From Fibrobacter sp. (lineage in GTDB: Bacteria; Fibrobacterota; Fibrobacteria; Fibrobacterales; Fibrobacteraceae), in contig JAFZOV010000058.1 in assembly GCA_017550445.1 (NCBI GenBank), forward strand, positions 1-33,965: DNA of 33,965 nt, in the 5' to 3' direction. Position numbers and translations under genes: made by a program. The notes beneath the pieces were generated by a model. That model saw nothing but the letters and a program-made list of their open reading frames with translations, was not told the DNA's origin and did not search any database. Shown piece after piece: positions 9,284-18,955 of the stretch; within the stretch, counting starts at the first letter, position 1; the number at the start of each line of letters is the position of its first letter.

Positions 9284-12024
9284 CAAGGTGATTTCAACTT
9301 ATTCAATAAAGAATCGAGTCTAGCCGTAAAATGACTGGCTCCAACCATATTCAAATGGTCACAGTCTTGGGCCATATCGTCATCGTAATCATGGCTACCC
9401 ATGTTGTTTTCATCCATCAGGATAAAGTTCCGATAAACATTCTGTAATTGTTTCAGCGTATCCAAGACCTCGAGCGCCTCGCTTCTTCTAAGGCCGTGCC
9501 TTCCAAAAGCCCCCGTATTTCGGTATCCCGGAGCCTGCGGGAAAACAATTCCGATGACCGTCACATTTTCCTCAAGCGCCTTTTCTATAATCATTTTAAA
9601 AGTTTCTAGACTCTTTTTGTAGGTAGTAGCCCGACTGTAATCCATCCAGCAACTATCTTTTTCCACCAAAGGAGACTTTCCGCCCCATCCGTCAGTTTCG
9701 GCAAACTGGCTGCTATAGTTATTTAAGAACATGTCCCTATAGCGATCTACGCCCATAGACAAAGACGTTGCCTCGTAAAGGAGTTCGGCTGGATAGTCGG
9801 CGCCAAAATGATGGTGTTCGTCGTAAACATAGCCAGGATAAAGCTTGTATTCTTCGGTAAAGAAACTCGACGCGGAAGACGCATTCCAGAAATCAATATC
9901 CACAGATACAAGGAGATACTTCAATTTGTCAAAACGACCATAAACATAGCGATCCGCAAAATGCAGTACATCATGAATAGAATTTGGGAAATAGGAAAGA
10001 TTCAAGCCCTTACGCGAATTCAAAAGCGAGGGATTGAAGCCGTTGGACATTCTGGAAGAACCCAGTCCAAGAACTTCTGTACTGTCCTTATATTTCCAGT
10101 ACATTTCCATTCGGTACCTTAGAATAGCCGATCGATCGGAACCCCCATCTACATAATAGACTCCCGCACTGTCAATATCCAACAAGGAAGACTCTCCATT
10201 TTCCGTTCGATCGACCCACAAGCAAGGATGCCAGAGTTCTTCACCATCGGCAATTTCCCACACGCTACTATCGGAAACATTGACCAGTACAATTTTTGAA
10301 TGCGAGCCATTCGCATTTACCAAGGTTGCGATGACATGATCCGACCCACTCAAAACCCATTCACTATGATCGAAGGAATTACCCGATGGAGCACCTACCG
10401 ACTGAACCAATCGACCAGAAGCATCGGCAATCAGCAAACGTTCATGAACACCGTAATGGCTACCCACGAATTCCTGTCCGGTTTTTCCGCCAAAATCGAG
10501 GAAAAGCGTACGTTTGCTGCTATCGCGGGCAAGAGACACATTGCAAGCCTGTTCCCCATTGTACCACAACGTATCATGACCAGAAACTCGCGCACGGAGA
10601 AGCGTAGATCCAGTCACGGCCAAGCGACCGTCTTTGCTGACCCCACCATGAAAAGCACCATCGAAAAGCTTCTTCGGAGTCCCAAACTTTCCTTTCGAAA
10701 AGGGCACTTGCCATGTCGAGGCCGACTTGAAAGCTACATCATCCTTGTTGCTTCCCGCATCGGTCACATAGACAATCACCGTATCGCCATTTTCGAGAAT
10801 TCTCCATCGCGGAATAGCACCTTGGTCAACCCGAAGCTGAACCAGATTCGTCCCCTCGGAATTCAAATCCCGCACATATATTTTTGACTTTCCTGAAACA
10901 CCCTCAATCCCCGTGCAGAAAGCAACTTTTTGTCCATCAGGAGAAATTTCGGGGTGATACACTTCAAGGGTATCAACGATTTCAATCACCGAGAGAATTC
11001 CATTGGAATAATCTATATAGGCAAGGTTTCCCGAAAGGTCATTTCTAAAGGCAAGTTTCGTCCTGTAAGTTCCAACAAGGGAACGCATCGTTGTCGAATT
11101 CGTAAGCGGAACAATTCTACTGGCTTTCGCCATGCCGTTGGCATCCATCCACACCGCGTTGGGGATTTTTCCAAAAGCTAGGCGGAAACCCACATAATCG
11201 GCACGGGTAGAAGACGCCACTGTATACACGTCTCCACGGCTGTACACGTTGACTGACTCTAAAGTATTACGGTAACTTCCACCTTTCACGATTCGCTGTC
11301 CAAGAGAACCTCCATCAGGCGCCCCGACATAGTTTTCCAGTATCGTGTCGCGGAAGTTGCCCAGCCAATCGTTCACCCACTCCATGGCATTGCCAACCAT
11401 GTCACAAAATTTAGCGTCAGGATCTTTTATTCGGCAAACATTATGTAATTGGTCATGAGAATTTTCAGCAGTCCATCCGTATTGCGGATTCCAGTTCAGA
11501 CTAGCCGCCAGAACCCATTCCGCTTCGGTCGGCAATCGATAGGAATTCTTTTCGGGATGGTAGGCAAAGCCCTCTAAATTCGTGCAATGTTTTTCGTTAT
11601 CAAACGTTGCTTTGACATAGGCATAGGCCGTATCAAAGCCCTCGGCCTTGCTGCGTTCATTCGCAAACAAAACGGCATCGTAATAGGTCACATTAGTGGC
11701 AGGCACGCTGTCATTGGCACAATTCAACACAAGTCCTGTTGCACGCCCCATCAACGCATTAAATTCACCGCAAACGACCTCATGCAGTGCCAGCGAGAAC
11801 GCATAATCAAATTTCACCTGCATTTGAGGGCGTTCATTGGCGCGGGCATTTTCCGAATCCGTACCCAAGAGAATCTTGGAACCCTTCGCATCGACATGGA
11901 TCATCCCCGAAAGAGAATCATTGAGGCAAGAGACTGGCGAACTTGGCTGTGGAACAGAAGTCCACTCCGAATTGGAGCAGGCGCAAATCAAGAAAGCAAT
12001 CAATGCAAAAAATAATTTCATCAT
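9283..12024 (-). CDS. Three-domain lipoprotein (FGE-sulfatase-like, PD40 propeller, SGNH-like), Fibrobacter paralogous family, copy 2
   Basis: A lipoprotein signal (FLICAC, Cys16, followed by Ser) suggests outer-membrane anchoring. Residues about 50-275 form a SUMF1/FGE-sulfatase-type fold: RLPTEAEWVLAA, GNAMEWVNDW, VKGGSYR, VGFRLAF. The paired cysteines of catalytic aerobic FGE are absent, so it is probably a binding version. Residues about 330-625 are PD40 propeller repeats (EISPDGQKVAF). Residues about 645-912 look SGNH-like: GSSR at 655-658 and Asp887...His890 in DCDHLN. The length and layout fit the Fibrobacter paralogous family I remember as TIGR02171 (about 900 residues, often lipoproteins, function unknown). 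The start overlaps the preceding paralogue's stop (ATGA or TGATG), with GAGG about 7 nt upstream. Tandem duplicate of the gene at 12021. Domains: good; substrate: unknown. Confidence 0.8.
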
Positions 12025-14759
12025 TTTAAAGACCTCAAAAGGGAATCCAGACGAGATGTCAATTGCGCCGCGCCAAGGGCACTCAGGTGATCTGTATTCA
12101 GCGCCATCTTGTCGCCATAATCATGACGCCCATTCTTATTTTCATCAAACAACACAAAATACGAATTCTTTTCGGCGATAGCAGAAATGCGCTTCAAATA
12201 TTCAGCAGCTGCAGAACGCGTAGGGCCATAACGTCCCCAGGAACCTGTTTTACGATAACCGGGATTCTGCGGGAAAACAACTCCAATTATATGGATATGA
12301 TTTTTCCCCATCAATTCCACAAAATTTTCCAAGCGAGCCAGATTCCAATCCAACGACTCCGGCCTGCTAACGGACCAGTTTGAATCCGATTCTACAAGGG
12401 GGGCTCCCCATTCAACACTTTCGTTCCTACCCCACCCTCGTGACGATTCATAAATACTTCGGACTGAACTCGAATAAGGAGCCTGAGTCTCTGCAATTTG
12501 GGATAAATAATCCATATTTTCATCTTTCCAGAACGAATGATTCAAATCATATACGTAGCCAGGAACATTGGAAAACAGGTATTCCGTATATTCAGTCGTC
12601 CATTGCCACAAGTCAATATCCAAAGAAACAATCACCACCTTTAATTTTTTCAAATGGTTCAATCCGTAATTTTCAGCGATATAAAATGATGCGTCCAAAT
12701 CATTGCCCGGATGCCCCATATTCAATCCAAAACCAGACTGCAGTTGCGTAACGGCAATACCGTCTTCCACTCTTGAGCTACCAACACAAAGAACTTCAAT
12801 CAAATCTTTGTATTTCCACAACATCGCCATTTTGTAACCGACAGATTCATGTATCCAATCTTGGCCATCAACAAAGTACACTCCTGCGCTATCCAAATCG
12901 CGCAAAGATTCCCCTCCGGCAACGGCATTGTCGGCTACCCATAAATCCGGATGCCAAACTTCATCGCCAGAAATAAGTTCCGAAATACTGCTGTCAGTTA
13001 AGTCGACCACAACAATCTTTTGATGCAAGCCGTTAGAATTGACTAGTGTCGCCACGACTTTATTTTCTACGCCATTCACCCATTCCGTATGATCAAAAGA
13101 ATATCCCGAAGGCGCTGCAACCGACTGAATCAATTTTCCGGTGCTATCCGCGATAAGTAATCGTTCATGTGTAGCATAGCTTTTTCCGACAAAAGCCTTC
13201 CCGGTTTTGCCACCGAAATCAAGGAACAACGTACGCTTAGAGCCATCTTTCGCAAGAGAGACATTGCAGGCCTGTTCAGCATTTTCAGCGTCCTTGTACC
13301 ATACGGTATCGCGATTATCCACTCTTGCCCGAAGAATTCGCGCCCCGGTTACCGCAAGACGATTGTCGCCACTTACGCCGCCATGATAAGCGCCATCAAA
13401 AAGTTTCTGCGGTGAGCCAAACTTGCCATTCGAAAATTTCACCTGCCAAGTAGATGTATTTTGGAAGGCCGTTTCATTTTTATTGTTGCCCGCATCCGTC
13501 ACATACACAACTACCGTATCACCATTTTCAAGAACGCGCCAACGGGGAATGGCAGCGCTTTCTACATCTAACTTTACAAGATGAGATCCTTCTGCATCCA
13601 AGTTGCGGACATAAAGCGAAGACTTTCCCGACACCCCTTCCAAGCCGGTACAGAATGCAACCCGTTTGCCGTCAGGAGAAATCTCGGGGTGATAAACTTC
13701 AAGGGTATCAACGATTTCTGCTACAGATAGGACACCACTGGAATAATCTATGTAGGCTAGGTTTCCCGAAAGGTCATTTCTAAAGGCAAGCTTTGTCTTG
13801 TAGGATCCAACAAGGGAACGTATCGTTGTCGAATTCGCCAACGGAATAACTCTACTGGAATTTGCCTTGCCGTTGGCATCCATCCAAACCGCATTGGGTA
13901 TTTTACCAAAAGCCAGGCGGAAGCCCACATAATCGGCTCGGGTAGAAGAGGTCACTGTATAGACATCTCCACGGCTGTACATGTTGACGGATTCTAAAGT
14001 ATTGCGGTAGCTTCCGCCTTTCACGATTCGCTGACCAAGAGAACCTCCATCAGGTGCCCCCACATAGTTTTCCAATATCGTATCGCGGAAATTACCCAGC
14101 CAATCGTTCACCCACTCCATGGCATTGCCAGCCATATCGCAAAAGTGTGTCTCAGAATCAATTTTTCCGCAAACCTTATGCAATTTATAATCTGAATTTT
14201 CGGCAATCCATCCGTTTTGCGGATTCCAGTTCAGGCTAGCCGCCAGCATCCACTCCGCTTCAGTCGGCAATCGATAGGAATTTATTTCAGGACGATAGGC
14301 AAGCCCCTCCAAATTCGTACAATGCTTTTCGCTATCAAACGTAGCATTGACATAGGTATAGGCCGTATCAAAGCCTTCAGTCTTACTACGTTCATTCGCA
14401 AACAAAACGGCATCGTAGTAGGTCACATTCGTGGCAGGCACGCTGTCATTGGAGCAATTCAACACAAGTCCTGTTGCACGTTCCATCAACGCATTGAATT
14501 CACCGCAAACGACTTCATGCCGTGCCAGCGAGAACGCGTAATCAAATTTCACCTGCATTTGAGGGCGTTCATTGGCGCGGGCTTTTTCTGAATCCGTTCC
14601 TAAGACAATCTTGGCAGCCTTCGCATCAACAAGCAACATTCCCGAAAGAGAATCTTCGTGACAGTCAACAGATAAACTCGACTGCGGAACCGAAGTCCAC
14701 TCCGAATTGGAACAGGCAATGAACAAGATGCCTATCAATACATAAAATAAAAGCTGCAT
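12021..14759 (-). CDS. Three-domain lipoprotein (FGE-sulfatase-like, PD40 propeller, SGNH-like), Fibrobacter paralogous family, copy 1
   Basis: Same architecture as its downstream neighbour: lipobox FIAC (Cys16) and an identical SNSEW after it, an FGE-sulfatase-like domain (RLPTEAEWMLAA, GNAMEWVNDW, VKGGSYR), PD40 repeats (EISPDGKRVAF), and a C-terminal SGNH-like domain starting at VLCVGSSR and ending around NTDHLSALG. The first two domains are nearly identical to the neighbour, while the SGNH-like domain is much more divergent, and Asn replaces the first Asp of its DxDH motif. Both copies carry an EF-hand-like loop before that motif (DENKNGRHDYGD here). No Shine-Dalgarno site is visible before ATG 14759; 35 bp separate it from the upstream transglutaminase-like gene. 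Likely role: surface-anchored recognition plus a de-acylating or acyl-transferring domain, which is inference. Confidence 0.8.
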   Translation of the reverse strand: MQLLFYVLIGILFIACSNSEWTSVPQSSLSVDCHEDSLSGMLLVDAKAAKIVLGTDSEKARANERPQMQVKFDYAFSLARHEVVCGEFNALMERATGLVLNCSNDSVPATNVTYYDAVLFANERSKTEGFDTAYTYVNATFDSEKHCTNLEGLAYRPEINSYRLPTEAEWMLAASLNWNPQNGWIAENSDYKLHKVCGKIDSETHFCDMAGNAMEWVNDWLGNFRDTILENYVGAPDGGSLGQRIVKGGSYRNTLESVNMYSRGDVYTVTSSTRADYVGFRLAFGKIPNAVWMDANGKANSSRVIPLANSTTIRSLVGSYKTKLAFRNDLSGNLAYIDYSSGVLSVAEIVDTLEVYHPEISPDGKRVAFCTGLEGVSGKSSLYVRNLDAEGSHLVKLDVESAAIPRWRVLENGDTVVVYVTDAGNNKNETAFQNTSTWQVKFSNGKFGSPQKLFDGAYHGGVSGDNRLAVTGARILRARVDNRDTVWYKDAENAEQACNVSLAKDGSKRTLFLDFGGKTGKAFVGKSYATHERLLIADSTGKLIQSVAAPSGYSFDHTEWVNGVENKVVATLVNSNGLHQKIVVVDLTDSSISELISGDEVWHPDLWVADNAVAGGESLRDLDSAGVYFVDGQDWIHESVGYKMAMLWKYKDLIEVLCVGSSRVEDGIAVTQLQSGFGLNMGHPGNDLDASFYIAENYGLNHLKKLKVVIVSLDIDLWQWTTEYTEYLFSNVPGYVYDLNHSFWKDENMDYLSQIAETQAPYSSSVRSIYESSRGWGRNESVEWGAPLVESDSNWSVSRPESLDWNLARLENFVELMGKNHIHIIGVVFPQNPGYRKTGSWGRYGPTRSAAAEYLKRISAIAEKNSYFVLFDENKNGRHDYGDKMALNTDHLSALGAAQLTSRLDSLLRSLK

Positions 14760-14794
14760 TTAAAAAAAATAGAAAAATCGGCCACTAAGCCAGC

Positions 14795-15538
14795 CTACAA
14801 ATGGTCTGGTAGACGGCTTTTGGCAATTTCCTGATTCGCCTTAATTCCCGGATATTCCGAAAAGAATTCCTCGGCCATACGGTACCAGGTGAGAGCCCGG
14901 CGCAAATCGTTATCCAGGTAAAGGTTTCCCATATTGAAGGCCGCCAAGCCCACAAATTGCGTTGGAGTCAAGGGTTTAAATTCTAGGCCCGTCCAAGGGC
15001 CCTTTTTGTACTTTTCACGGTACTCTTCGTCGGTATAGGCATAACCTTTGCGGTTTGGTTCCAAGTTTACCGCCGAGGAACCCTCACCGTAACGCAAGAA
15101 TACATGGCCCGGCAACATAATGACAGAAAGGGGAACTTGTCTGGACTCGGCCACCATCATGGCAAGCCACGAAAGGCCCATACAGCCGGATTTCCGGGTT
15201 TCAAGGACTCTGAGCGGGAGTATGGAATTTTGAACAACCGCAGGCTCACCCGCACCCGCAAAATCCAGATTCCAATAGTCCCAAAGCAAAGACTTCAGGC
15301 TCTGCAATGTATCGCCAGACATAGCCAAGGAGCTGTCAAAATAAGCGAGCCCCGCATTCCATGCCGCCACAGAGTCTAGGCAACCCGGCAGCTTGTCTTC
15401 GAAGGAACACGCCGCGTCACGAAAGCTCATTTTTTCGGCGCGCCCGCTCCAAAGCACCAGCGTAAGCGACGCCGTAAACACGACAATTATCGCCGGCCAA
15501 AATAGACGAGAGATTATAGACGAGAGACGAGCAAGCAT
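14795..15538 (-). CDS. Membrane-anchored transglutaminase-like (SirB1/Transglut_core2-type) protein
   Basis: One N-terminal membrane segment (WPAIIVVFTASLTLVLW) is followed by a domain with the spacing of bacterial transglutaminase-like proteins: Cys119 in SGCMGLSWLAMM, His145 in LPGHVFLRY, and NLEPNRKG as the possible third position. The C-terminal 45 residues (GLAAFNMGNLYLDND...ALTWYRMAEEF) resemble a TPR hairpin. Such proteins may be proteases, peptide cross-linkers or inactive scaffolds, facing the periplasm here. I chose ATG 15538, five bases after the upstream stop; an in-frame GTG at 15559 would overlap that gene. The first residues (ARLSSIISRL) are encoded by a heptameric repeat tract, so this N-terminus is probably recent. 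Second gene of the five-gene operon. Confidence 0.68.
   Translation of the reverse strand: MLARLSSIISRLFWPAIIVVFTASLTLVLWSGRAEKMSFRDAACSFEDKLPGCLDSVAAWNAGLAYFDSSLAMSGDTLQSLKSLLWDYWNLDFAGAGEPAVVQNSILPLRVLETRKSGCMGLSWLAMMVAESRQVPLSVIMLPGHVFLRYGEGSSAVNLEPNRKGYAYTDEEYREKYKKGPWTGLEFKPLTPTQFVGLAAFNMGNLYLDNDLRRALTWYRMAEEFFSEYPGIKANQEIAKSRLPDHL
15504..15531. repeat. Heptameric repeat tract at the start of a coding sequence
   Basis: Four 7-bp units in register: AGACGAG, AGATTAT, AGACGAG, AGACGAG. The unit is the same as in the first part of the tract at 8218, nearly 7 kb away in a different gene. It encodes residues just before the membrane helix. Confidence 0.75.
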
Positions 15539-15543
15539 GCGAA

Positions 15544-17508
15544 TTAAAGCCCGTCCCACTCCATCGGGGATTGCCAGAAGTCGCGAGCCGTCATCATATA
15601 AATCACAAGGCGCTTGCTCTGCATATCCTTCTTCATTTTCATCATGCGGTGATACACGCCCGGGCCGCCGCCCCAGCTTGTAAGCACCTGCACGTCAAGG
15701 CCCGTCGCATAGGCCAGTAGCGAGCCTGGGCCGCCGCTTTTTTGATCGACGGATTCAAACACGCCCGTAAAAGAATCGCCCATCAAAAGAATCGGCGAAT
15801 TCTTGCCGCCCTTGTAAGCTTCGGTTCCCTTGAAAACCTTCATGACCGGCAAAGTATCTGCCGGATACTTCGACTTTTCGGCATCGGGCAAATGCGCCAC
15901 TAGGTCACCTTCGCGAAGCGTCTTGGTTTCCTGCAAATTCAGCGAACCCGGCTGAGCGCCCGATTCGGCGTACCACGAATACTGCGTCACGCGAGATGCA
16001 AGCAATTCCATGGCCGCAAGCATTCCCGGCAAAGCCCAGTGCGTATCGTAGCGCTGGTAGCTGTAATGCGGCGGTTCGTCACCCGACTTTGCCGCCATCA
16101 ACGCCGGATACAAGTCAAGCACATCAATACCCGCAGCAAGCATATCGCGGGTAAATTCACGCCCCGCTGGGTTCACGCAAAGGTCAGCCGCAGTGCCTTC
16201 GACCAGGCGTTCGCCATAAATTTCTTCTTTCACCGGAACAGGCACCACCAAAAGCTGCACATTCAGGGAATCCAGATACTTCTTGAGTTCCAGCAGGCGC
16301 GGAAGCGGGTTGTGCAAGGAATCCTGTTTCGTTATCTTATCAGCAAGCAAGTAGTTAGCATTGCGCCTAAACCAAAGCATGTCGCCATTCGCCCAGGCAT
16401 TCTGTTCCTTCGGGAGTTTCTTCAACTTTTTAGAGAGAGAGTCGCGGAATTTTTTCGTGGCGGCATTTTCAGGGCAAGAACCTTCGACTTCGGCAAGAGT
16501 CTGCAAACGGAAAGCAGAATTCGTATCGAGCATGCGGTTCACCGGCACAACCTCGCCCGCTTCGGCCAGGGAATCAGCCGTGTGCTTGGCTCGCAAAGCT
16601 TCATCACTCAAGCGGAACGCCGGTACTTCAAAGGCAACCCACATCGGCGTACCCATGGGGTTTCCGCGCATCACGGCAAAAGGCCTATTTTTGTCGCCTT
16701 CCCACGGAGTTCCTGCCGTATGCGGTTCCAAGTCCGTATTCAAAGTCGGATACCAGTAAGACGACAAGGTACGAGCCCAGTTCATGGCGTCGTCAATGTT
16801 CATCTCGCCAGTCAAATAGTAATTCAGGATTTCAGCCGTTTCACCGGCAGACGACATCTTAAGTTTTCCATAAAACACAGAGCGGCCCGTCCACTGCGCA
16901 GGCAACACTTCGACCCACCATTCCACGGAACCGTTCTCCAGGGGAACGCCCCACATTCGGGTTACCGTCTGGAACGCACGGAATACATCGGGTTCATCCC
17001 ACTTCACCGCTTCCACGGCGTTCAGCACACTGCCCAAGGAATCATTTCCGGTTTGGGCGTAAAGAATCTTCGCTAAAGGCTCCCAAGCCAAAGGCTGGCG
17101 ACCCGCAACAGCCTCCGGTTCGTATTCCGAAAGGGAATCTAGCATTGGGAACGGATATTCCGCAAGCTTTGCCGAAGCCATTTTGCCCGTATAATTTTCA
17201 GGCTTTTCTTCTTTACCTGCCAAACGAATCGGATTATTGAAATAGGCCGCAAAATCAAGGGCTGCAAGAGTAGGTTTGTTGACCACTCGCACCTGCTTGT
17301 CCGCATTCAAAAAGCGCATTTCAAACACCGTGACAGGCGTCGAAGGCTGAGGCGGCAATGCAGCAGGTCGACTTACAGCAGAAACATCGGACTGAGCCGT
17401 TTCTGGTTCCTGCTTGCTAGAAGCACAAGAAGAAAGAGACCAGGTCAAAGCAGCCAAAACAGAAACAGCCACAGAAATCTTTTTATAGCGGGATTCAAGA
17501 AATTTCAT
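15544..17508 (-). CDS. AlgX/AlgJ-like SGNH lipoprotein
   Basis: The 654-residue protein has a lipoprotein signal (LAALTWSLSSC). The C-terminal half carries the AlgX/AlgJ-type SGNH signature: VQLLVVPVPVKEEIYGE, Asp488-Thr-His490 in YDTHWAL, and Ser579 in LLMGDSF. In alginate and related systems these proteins accept acetyl groups from an MBOAT protein and place them on the exported polysaccharide. The N-terminal half (about residues 40-330) is of unrecognised type and not the AlgX carbohydrate-binding module order. It is first in the operon; ATG 17508 has no Shine-Dalgarno site, and a TATATT hexamer ends six bases upstream, so a leaderless transcript is possible. The matching acyltransferase could be the MBOAT at 25218, which is not in this operon. 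SGNH domain: confident; polymer: unknown. Confidence 0.8.
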   Translation of the reverse strand: MKFLESRYKKISVAVSVLAALTWSLSSCASSKQEPETAQSDVSAVSRPAALPPQPSTPVTVFEMRFLNADKQVRVVNKPTLAALDFAAYFNNPIRLAGKEEKPENYTGKMASAKLAEYPFPMLDSLSEYEPEAVAGRQPLAWEPLAKILYAQTGNDSLGSVLNAVEAVKWDEPDVFRAFQTVTRMWGVPLENGSVEWWVEVLPAQWTGRSVFYGKLKMSSAGETAEILNYYLTGEMNIDDAMNWARTLSSYWYPTLNTDLEPHTAGTPWEGDKNRPFAVMRGNPMGTPMWVAFEVPAFRLSDEALRAKHTADSLAEAGEVVPVNRMLDTNSAFRLQTLAEVEGSCPENAATKKFRDSLSKKLKKLPKEQNAWANGDMLWFRRNANYLLADKITKQDSLHNPLPRLLELKKYLDSLNVQLLVVPVPVKEEIYGERLVEGTAADLCVNPAGREFTRDMLAAGIDVLDLYPALMAAKSGDEPPHYSYQRYDTHWALPGMLAAMELLASRVTQYSWYAESGAQPGSLNLQETKTLREGDLVAHLPDAEKSKYPADTLPVMKVFKGTEAYKGGKNSPILLMGDSFTGVFESVDQKSGGPGSLLAYATGLDVQVLTSWGGGPGVYHRMMKMKKDMQSKRLVIYMMTARDFWQSPMEWDGL

Positions 17509-17576
17509 AATTAAAATATACTAAATCTGTTTTTCAGTCTAAATTTCTAAATTTACCCCGCAATCAAGGATTTTCC

Positions 17577-18950
17577 ATGAATTTTAGAGATTTTGGCAAA
17601 TACAACCAGTTCAAGGAACAATTCGCCGGCATGTCGCCCGAAATGAAGGAGCAGATGATGCGCATGGCGAAGGAACAGATGAGAATTCGAATTCAGGCAT
17701 TTGTTCAAAAGTGGCTTTCGCTCCCCATTTTGACGATTGCAGCTCTCGCCATAGGCGCGATTGTGGGAGCGCTAACGGCATTTTTCGGTCAGGTTTTACT
17801 GACTGTCAGCGCCCTACGCGATGCCCATCCGATTTACTGGATTCCAGGACTCGCCCTCATCGGCGTCGCAATTGTTCTCGGTTACAAGAAATTCGGCAAG
17901 GGTACCGAACGCGGCATGGACATGGTTTTCGGTGTTGCGCACGGAAAAGAAAGCGAAATCCCGCTGCGCATGATTCCTATAGTTGCCGTAAGCACTTGGC
18001 TTACGCACTTGTTTGGCGGTAGTGCCGGCCGCGAAGGTGTCGCCATTCAAATTGGCGCGACACTTGGGCATAACATCAGCAAAAAAATCCACATCGAAAA
18101 CGCAGGCAAGATTTTACTTATTGCCGGTATGGCCGCAGGTTTTGCAGGGCTATTCCAGACACCGCTTGCCGCAATTGCGCTCGCACTCGAAGTTCTGCTT
18201 GTGGGCTACCTGAATCTATCGGCGTTGCTCCCGGCAACGGTCGCTGCATTTACCGCCTACAAAGTTTCTGAAATGCTCGGACTCGAAAAGTTCTCGGTGA
18301 ATTTGAACGCCCTATTCCCGGATTGGAACGTGACCGGACTCCTATGGAATGAAAATGGGCTTGACATCCAATTCGTTTTAAAGCTCGCCCTGCTTGGCGT
18401 TTTATTCGGTATCGTAGGTGGTGGCTTTGCCAAGTTGCTTTCGCTCGCCAAGAAACTTTTCGCAAACAAGTTGCCCAACCCGCTCAAGCGAATCGCCTTC
18501 GTAGGTATTGCACTCAGCCTTTTGATTCTCCTTTTCTGGCAAGGCCGTTATGCGGGTCTCGGCACGAACTTGATTGACATGAGCTTTGCAACTTCGGCGC
18601 AAGATGCCACCTCGATTTATGCCTGCGACTGGATTCTGAAATTCGTGCTGACCATCGTGACAGTTGCCGTCGGATTCAAGGGCGGCGAAGTCACCCCGTT
18701 GTTCGCCATTGGCGCCACCTTTGGCACATGGGTTGCCGCCATGGTGGGCGTGCCCCTGCCGCTTGCAGCCGCCCTCGGTTACGCCGCAGTCTTTGGCGGT
18801 GCGACCAATACGCTATTCGCTCCGATTTTCATTGGTGCAGAAATTTTCGGATTTGACACGTTACCCGCATTCTTTATCGTATGCGTGACAGCCTTCATTT
18901 GCAACGGCGGACAGTCGATTTATCCGCAAAAGAAATTGAGAATTAAATAA
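17577..18950 (+). CDS. ClC-family anion/proton antiporter, possibly fluoride type
   Basis: Inner-membrane ClC protein of 457 residues with about ten hydrophobic segments. The gating glutamate is present (Glu153 in GGSAGREGVAIQIG) and so is the later motif GFKGGEVTPLFAIGATFG. The usual first motif GSGIP is replaced by a diverged stretch near GKESEIPLR. THLFGGSAGREG resembles the branch that includes CLC-F fluoride/proton antiporters, so fluoride export is possible, but no fluoride riboswitch is recognisable in the 68-bp upstream region. The first 40 residues are a charged amphipathic helix with many Met and Lys. An AAGGA ribosome site precedes ATG 17577. TATACT (17517-17522) with TTCAAG 17 nt upstream is a plausible promoter. 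Six bases separate it from the radical SAM gene. Confidence 0.87.
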   Translation: MNFRDFGKYNQFKEQFAGMSPEMKEQMMRMAKEQMRIRIQAFVQKWLSLPILTIAALAIGAIVGALTAFFGQVLLTVSALRDAHPIYWIPGLALIGVAIVLGYKKFGKGTERGMDMVFGVAHGKESEIPLRMIPIVAVSTWLTHLFGGSAGREGVAIQIGATLGHNISKKIHIENAGKILLIAGMAAGFAGLFQTPLAAIALALEVLLVGYLNLSALLPATVAAFTAYKVSEMLGLEKFSVNLNALFPDWNVTGLLWNENGLDIQFVLKLALLGVLFGIVGGGFAKLLSLAKKLFANKLPNPLKRIAFVGIALSLLILLFWQGRYAGLGTNLIDMSFATSAQDATSIYACDWILKFVLTIVTVAVGFKGGEVTPLFAIGATFGTWVAAMVGVPLPLAAALGYAAVFGGATNTLFAPIFIGAEIFGFDTLPAFFIVCVTAFICNGGQSIYPQKKLRIK

Positions 18951-18955
18951 TTCCC

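Noticed and set aside
17509..17576. Fluoride riboswitch before the ClC gene
   Set aside because: Only 68 bp between divergent starts, AT-rich, with no recognisable conserved core.
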